Shown piece by piece: positions 49,687 to 64,000 of a stretch of DNA of 64,000 nt. Numbering within the stretch: the stretch's first letter is position 1; every line of letters begins with the position of its first letter. Source of the stretch: Lineus longissimus (Eukaryota; Nemertea; Pilidiophora; Heteronemertea; Lineidae); assembly GCF_910592395.1 (NCBI RefSeq), contig NC_088310.1:17739501-17803500 (forward strand), written 5' to 3'. The notes beneath the pieces were generated by a model, which saw only the letters and a list, made by a program, of their open reading frames with translations, had not been told where the DNA came from and made no database searches. Both the position numbers and the translations under genes were made by a program.

Positions 49687-52600
49687 ATGATCAAATTTAT
49701 CCTTCTTGTGAATAAGCAGGGACAAGTAAGGGTTGGTCAGTACTATGAGCCAACTACAAAGGATGACAAGGACGTGCTGGAAGGAGAAGTGATAAGAAGA
49801 TGTTTGACAAGAGGGGACAATCAGGTGTGAAGAAAATATCGTCACTATCGGCTCTAGTCTAACGTCTTCTAAGTATAGTCACAGGCCCCTGAAGCCTAGT
49901 TAGTGGGATTATTGGGCTAAACAAGGGGATAAGCCAGAAAAGGTGTGCTATGAAAAGGGTACTTGTACTTATCCCATTGTTTAGCCTGATAATCCCGCTA
50001 ACTAGGCTTCAGGATCCTGTAGTGTAGTCAAGGCCGGCCTACGGCCAAGCCCATGATGCATTCAAATTCAGTCATCATTGATACATTTGGATAGCTGCTC
50101 TTGATGTTGTCTTTTATATATATGTTCTCACTCAGTTGTCATTCTATGCTCGTCTTCTCAATGCAGATCACTAAGTTAAATGTTTATAGAGATCTGTCAG
50201 GTTAAGACCCCGTTCAGGTCAAGTGTCACGCTTCAGCCTTCCATGGAGGCCTGGCCTTCCAATGCCTCATACTACTCTATAGTTACTATACGCACAATAT
50301 GTAATTGTTCTGTTACTAAGTTTAAAGAGACCTACAATGAGAGAATGTTAAGTTTCTTGGTGGTAATGTTTTAATTGAAGTTTATAATTCTCTTATTCCC
50401 TTTTCAGTGTTCATTTGTGGAGTACAGGAACTTCAAGCTGATCTACAGACGCTATGCCACATTGTTCTTCATCATTGGAGTGGATGAAGAAGAGGTAAAG
50501 AATTGGTCTTGAAATGAGATTGCAGAGGGTTTGTTAATAGCATTCCGCGAAGATGACGTCACTGCAGCTCCTGCCCTCTATTTCCCCATCGCTGAATTAC
50601 AGGCAATGTCGGACAAACATGCGGTTTTGTAATGGATTCAGGCTTTCTAACTAGGGCAGTTAGATTCAATCTGGCACATGTCCGAGTGTTGGAAATACTA
50701 CATAATTGTTCTGAATATTTCTCTCTCTGACTCTATGGTATCATTCATGCTAAAAACAATGCAGGGTCAAAGATAATTGACTTTGAAATAAGCTCAAATG
50801 CGTAGAAATAAGTGTCGATGTCCGACTGTCACGTGACTAAAACGTCATCAAGATTTTATTCAAATGACATTGTGAGCTATAAGTAGTAACGTCGCGGAAT
50901 GCTATTAGGTGTAGGTCTCCAAGAGTTGCATCCAGATGCCCATGGTTTCAAACCACCTCATATTCCCTCTAGCATAAAGCTTTGAAAGTCTAAGCAATGT
51001 CAAAGTCTTAGGGGGAGGGGGGAGGCAGAATGATGGGATCAAGGAGGGTTAGTTGTTGATATCTCAAGGAGGTAATGATCAATGCTCAAAGTTCAAACAC
51101 ATTGAACATATTATTTTATGCTTTTCACGTCACATTTCTATCTTTAAAATGTTATTGTCTTTTTAGAATGAGTTGGGTATACTAGAATTCATCCATCTTG
51201 TTGTGGAAACTTTGGATAAATATTTTGAGAAAGTTGTAAGTATTTCTCAAAGACCACTAGGGCCTACATAATTTAGACTGTGGCGACTGTTGCTTCCTGA
51301 GAACACACCCTTTATGAATGAACTCACAATGAGGAGAAGCTCACAAATTTTCAAGGAAGACAACCTCTCAAATTCTTGCATGTGCTATTGTTTACTGTAA
51401 CATCAAAGTTGCATTTCCTTTAGGTCACTTTTGACATTAATATCTTGGTAACCTTTATTAGAATCTTGGATGTAAGCTAGCCCAATGTAATTCCTTGCAA
51501 GCCAACTTAGTAATTGTAACCTTATTCTATTTTTTTCAGTGTGAGCAAGACGTATCCTTAAAAGTTCAATTCGAAAGAGAAAACATTTCCTGGATATGCT
51601 CTCAATTGATACATACTCCCAAGATCCTGATTTGCTGAGAAGTGGTACCTTAACCTGTCTTCGTCTTATGCGGTAGTTGTCCTAGTCTTAGTGGTTGGAA
51701 CGAAAAATGTTGTCCTAGTCTTAGTGGTTGGAACGAAAAATGTTGTCCTAGTCTTAGTGGTTGGAACGAAAAATGTTGTCCTAGTCTTAGTGGTTGGAAC
51801 GAAAAATGTTGTCCTAGTCTTAGTGGTTGGAACGAAAAATGTTGTCCTAGTCTTAGTGGTTGGAACGAAAAATGTAACCAACCCTTGGGTGATCTGGTTT
51901 CTGGCCAGAGACCTCTATTAAAACCTGTGTACATTACATGTACATTGTTGTGCATAAGTGTTGGTAAAAAAAGTACACATTGGACCAATCAATCTGCACA
52001 AAATTTTATATGTGTCAAGAAGAACCCTTTGCCAATAGCATAATAAAGTTTAAAAACATTCCAATACCGATTGCCTGAGAAAAAGAGATTTCCGTACACC
52101 ATATCCATCAAAACTTCACTGGCGCATTGATATGGCCCTGTCAAAGTACAAGTTCTAAACTGACCAGTGAGACCACATTTTCTTAAATATATTATCAAAA
52201 AGCATATTTCTGTGATGGCCTGACTCTGTAGATTAAGAATCAACCACAGATTGAGAATTAATTCCACTTTGGTCCATCCCAGCCATGTATTTACCACAAC
52301 TTGACATTTTGATAAGCTCTATGTGACTGTGCCACACTTCCGGTCGTTGATGAATACATGTCTCTGCCGTTATGAGTGTCGTCCTGGGCTACTCGTCTCA
52401 CAAATTTCATAATGGGCAGAAACCACAAGGAGTGAAACATGGTTCCTAAGATGAAAGCATGTCCCTTGTATGTGCAACTGAGGATTATATCATGATCAGG
52501 CCCATCATGAGAACCATAGGTTTATCATAAATCACATGATCAGCATGACAACCTGATTAATATCATACCATGTTGAGATTCCTTAATAAGATTGCAGATA

Positions 52601-52726
52601 ATCTGCCATTGCGAGAAGATCTACATGATTCTGGACGAGATGGTTGCCAATGGACGAATAATTGAGACGAACCACAGCAAGATACTCGCTCCACTGCGCA
52701 TGATGGAACAACACACACCTAGATAG
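49687..52726 (+). CDS. AP4S1: AP4S1: AP-4 complex sigma-1 subunit, complete, 5 exons, 144 aa
   Basis: Exons: 49687-49824, 50408-50494, 51167-51235, 51540-51551 and 52598-52726 (stop TAG 52724-52726). The reading frame sums to 435 nt, i.e. 144 residues, the same length as human AP4S1. It begins [20 protein letters not shown] and contains [40 protein letters not shown], then CEQD, and ends with [20 protein letters not shown] plus [13 protein letters not shown]: the longin-like fold of adaptor small subunits. The [16 protein letters not shown] stretch and [12 protein letters not shown] favour sigma-4 over sigma-1/2/3. AP-4 is a clathrin-independent trans-Golgi coat that exports cargo such as ATG9. 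The fourth exon is a 12-nt micro-exon, and the last intron has U12 signals. Shares a promoter with striatin; convergent with NVL. Confidence 0.96.
49881..50020. mobile_element. Foldback MITE in AP4S1 intron 1
   Basis: ACAGG..CCTGAAGCCTAGTTAG..GGGATTATTGGGCTAAACAA is matched inverted by TTGTTTAGCCTGATAATCCC..CTAACTAGGCTTCAGG..CCTGT. The arms are ~55 bp and the loop is short. It starts ~55 bp downstream of the exon 1 donor. Confidence 0.85.
51540..51551 (+). CDS. AP4S1: AP4S1 micro-exon, 12 nt (Cys-Glu-Gln-Asp)
   Basis: TGTGAGCAAGAC is preceded by a strong polypyrimidine acceptor (CTATTTTTTTCAG) and followed by GTATCCTT. The four residues fill exactly the gap between ...LDKYFEKV (exon 3) and [12 protein letters not shown] (exon 5) when compared with sigma subunits, where ...V-S/C-E-L-D-I... 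is conserved. Phase is 0 on both sides. Confidence 0.88.
51552..52597 (+). other. U12-type (minor spliceosome) GT-AG intron in AP4S1
   Basis: The donor GTATCCTTAA (51552-51561) matches the U12 consensus RTATCCTT exactly at eight positions and is a poor U2 donor. A branch-site match TTCCTTAAT lies at 52579-52587, with its adenosines ~11-12 nt before the acceptor TTGCAG (52592-52597), the spacing expected for U12 introns. There is no polypyrimidine tract at this acceptor. The other introns of this gene look U2-type. Confidence 0.88.
51679..51876. repeat. 33-bp minisatellite inside the U12-type intron, 6 units
   Basis: GTCCTAGTCTTAGTGGTTGG-AACGAAAAATGTT repeats six times, nearly identical. The period is 11 codons, so it yields open repeats on both strands ([11 protein letters not shown] on +, [11 protein letters not shown] on -). 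It begins ~125 bp after the micro-exon. Confidence 0.96.
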
Positions 52727-52813
52727 TCCAGGATTAGATCCGTTTTCAAACATTTTTTTGGGTGGAAGACCAAGAAACTATTATGACTGCCATGCGAATA
52801 AGGGTGGTACATG

Positions 52814-52968
52814 TACAGTAGAACATCTCTATTAAGGACACGCTCGGGACTGACAAGTGCTGAGAGGTCAAGTTGAATGAAAACGACCAATTTGGGACCA
52901 AACCCAGTGTCCTTAAATGAGAGGTTGTCCTTAATAGTGAGGTGTCCGCTACAGGAGGTTCCACTGTA
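52814..52968. mobile_element. MITE family B, copy 4
   Basis: TACAGTAGAACATCTCTATT at the left and AGGAGGTTCCACTG-TA at the right. It is shorter than the other copies, with a deletion after GACTGACAAGTGCTGA. It starts ~90 bp past the AP4S1 stop. Confidence 0.85.
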
Positions 52969-53137
52969 GTTAATTTTATGACTATGAATGACTCCAGTGG
53001 GCGAGTTTTGAAAGATGAAGTTCCTGGGCTTCTTGTTTTATTAGGCTGTGTATCCATCACATAGGCCGTTCTCTTTTGATCTTGTGGTGTTGCTTTCATG
53101 GTCTCCATAGCATGTTCCCTGGTACAACCAATGGGAA

Positions 53138-53436
53138 CAGGGTTTCCGCCAGAGGGGGGATGGGGGGATTCATCCCCCCCTAAAATATTTCAAGGGGGAT
53201 ATCCCCCCCTTAATTTTAAGCACTAAAGTTTGTTTTACTGTCAAATGAGTAATTTTCATGATTTGATATGTAAAATAAGAGCATTTGGGAGCCAATTGTA
53301 GCGGTTTTAGGGCCAAAAAACGTCTCTGGATGGGTCATATACCCTTTTTAAGAAAAAAAAAATTAAAAAAAAAAAAAAAAATTAAATTTTTTTTTTTTTT
53401 GTTCCCCCTCAAATTTAATCCTGGCGGAAACCCTTG
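53138..53436. mobile_element. Foldback element with GGGTTTCCGCCAG termini
   Basis: CAGGGTTTCCGCCAGAGGGG at the left is matched by CCTGGCGGAAACCCT at the right. The interior has GGGGGGAT/ATCCCCCC runs and a long A-then-T tract. An imperfect 8-bp flank (TGGGAACA/TTGGAATG) would fit hAT-like insertion but is weak. Confidence 0.6.
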
Positions 53437-54187
53437 GAATGTCTAATATCGACCAAACAAAGGTTCATTTTTCCGTGTGGCAGTTACAAGGTCACTAGTG
53501 AAGACGGAACAAGGAAAAGGTCACAATCTAACACTCTACGGACACAAAGCCTACAGAACACTGGAGAGGACATGGACTGTGAATCAGTTTGAACAGTGAC
53601 AAAGGATATCCAAAAAGTACATGTAACTGCCATTTTGTTTTTGGCTTTGACAGCAATAGCCACAACCCTGGCTTTAGATGCTAACAGATCTTTGGCATCT
53701 CTGATTATAAAACACCATTTTAAAGTCGAACGGTTGTAACGTCATTGCAAAAAGAACATTTTTCTTTGTTATCTAAAAGCATTTTGTGAACTTTTTTTAG
53801 AAAAATATAGCAGATGCAATGTTTTAGGACACTGAAGTTGTTATTCCTTTACGAAATCTCTTCGCGCCGGCCTGGAATTCTTTAGGTGGTAAATGCGTCA
53901 GGAGATACCAGATACCAGAGGGTTGCCAGTGTTGGGTAATGCCAAGGTATTATTGGAGTTCCTTGTAATCATCTTCAGAGACAGTCACAATCGTGGTCAA
54001 AAAATGAATTCAAGAGACAAGCCACAATGGAGGGATTCACAACTGTCCGTTCACAGAATTGGATCTTTTAGTAGGAGTCACTGCCGTCATAATTGCTTTA
54101 CCGCATTTTAGAAACCATGTCCCTGAAGACACAACTTCCTTAGCTTGACTTATGCCATTATCGACTATCGTCAAGACTTCTTTATAT

Positions 54188-54309
54188 TGGCTGATATGAA
54201 TAAAGTCCAGCAAATGCTTTTACTTCAATTTTGTACAGAAAGGCCCAGTGTAAATGAACATGGAGTTTTAGATAAAAGCATTTGCTCGTCTTTATTCATA
54301 TCGCCCAAT
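54188..54309. mobile_element. MITE family A, copy 2
   Basis: GGCTGATATGAATAAAGTCC at the left and TTTATTCATATCGCCC at the right. The interior ACTTCAATTTTGTACAGAAA is shared with the copy at 60717, where it is in the opposite orientation. Confidence 0.85.
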
Positions 54310-54456
54310 GTGTGTAAAATCTGGGTAGCGTCCTCACTATTATCACTGGAACTGGATGTCCCCATATGATGGGACATAGGGGGAGGTGAAATTAGATTAT
54401 ATTACTGGGTGAGTGTTTAACTAATCAAATGGATAACGTCAATTGAAAAATAATAA

Positions 54457-54462
54457 TTTATT
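54457..54462 (-). terminator. Candidate NVL polyadenylation signal
   Basis: TTTATT on the + strand is AATAAA in gene sense, 64 bp past the NVL stop codon. Confidence 0.55.
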
Positions 54463-54525
54463 GAGATTTTTTATACAAAAAATATGAAATCGCGATACTT
54501 GAGACAGCAGCTACTCATTTGAAGA

Positions 54526-63739
<9,214 letters not shown>

Positions 63740-63805
63740 CTAGAAAGCAAAGAAGTTATGACTTTGAATTCAACTAGAAAGATGTGCTGCCTCTAACTTA
63801 CTAAG

Positions 63806-63967
63806 TACAGTAGAGCCTCTCTATAGGAAACCCTTAGGACTGACAAGTGCTGTCCTTAATAGAGAGGTGTCCAGATTACAGAGGTCAAACTGAATGAAAA
63901 CAACCAATTTGGGACCAAAACTAGAGTCCTTAATAGAGAGGTGTCCGCTAAGGGAGGTTCCACTGTA
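63806..63967. mobile_element. MITE family B, copy 7, NVL 5' intron
   Basis: TA-CAGTAGAGCCTCTCTATA at the left and GGGAGGTTCCACTG-TA at the right, with the standard core GACTGACAAGTGCTGTCCTT. It sits ~65 bp upstream of exon 63637-63739 in gene sense. Confidence 0.87.
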
Positions 63968-64000
63968 TTTCAATGAAGGGAATATAGACTCGAAACAAAA

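Larger units (their letters stand above)
52727..54456. other. AP4S1-NVL convergent intergenic region
   Basis: No gene seen. It contains the MITE family B copy at 52814-52968, a foldback element at ~53138-53436, a long A/T homopolymer tract (53350-53400) and a MITE family A copy at 54188-54309. The AP4S1 polyadenylation site was not identified. Confidence 0.6.

Noticed and set aside
51650-51988. Repeat-protein-like frames [11 protein letters not shown] and [11 protein letters not shown]
   Set aside because: The 33-bp minisatellite period is a multiple of three and opens frames on both strands. It lies within the AP4S1 last intron, with no supporting signals.

Overview
The window is animal nuclear DNA: genes with many GT-AG introns of about 0.1 to 7 kb, motile-cilium and vesicle-coat genes, and many satellites and foldback DNA transposons. 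The repeat flavour (short TA-flanked MITEs, a TTTTTAGCTCA-ended element with a CGT microsatellite) suggests a marine invertebrate. The sequence alone does not let me name the phylum.

Layout: (1) 1-4886 (+): seven 3' exons of CFAP70, an axonemal TPR protein, then a 3' UTR to about 5750. (2) About 6240-17110: a large satellite of ~137-bp monomers with an orientation switch near 7530 and ~1.63-kb higher-order tandem duplications. (3) 17110-24559: non-coding, with a 24-copy 51-bp minisatellite at 18472-19690. (4) 24560-49324 (-): a complete 18-exon striatin gene (781 aa reconstructed), whose introns are full of minisatellites and MITEs. (5) 49325-49686: a 362-bp divergent promoter. (6) 49687-52726 (+): a complete 5-exon AP4S1 gene (144 aa) with a 12-nt micro-exon followed by a U12-type intron. 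(7) 54526-63739 (-): 18 exons of NVL, a two-domain AAA ATPase of ribosome biogenesis. Its first exon or exons lie beyond the right edge.

The genes do not form one pathway. The head-to-head STRN3/AP4S1 pair is the same arrangement as in human 14q12, so this is a conserved bidirectional linkage. CFAP70 and STRN3 are convergent across the satellite, and AP4S1 and NVL are convergent across 1.8 kb.

The main observations are: the U12 intron plus micro-exon in AP4S1; several tandem duplications that copy splice sites (five 3' splice-site copies in NVL, three exon-end copies in NVL, three 5' splice-site copies in CFAP70, and an acceptor-like minisatellite beside STRN3 exon 2); an upstream ORF overlapping the STRN3 start; the inverted, higher-order satellite; and several small foldback element families. 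I found no RNA genes and no prokaryotic-type systems.
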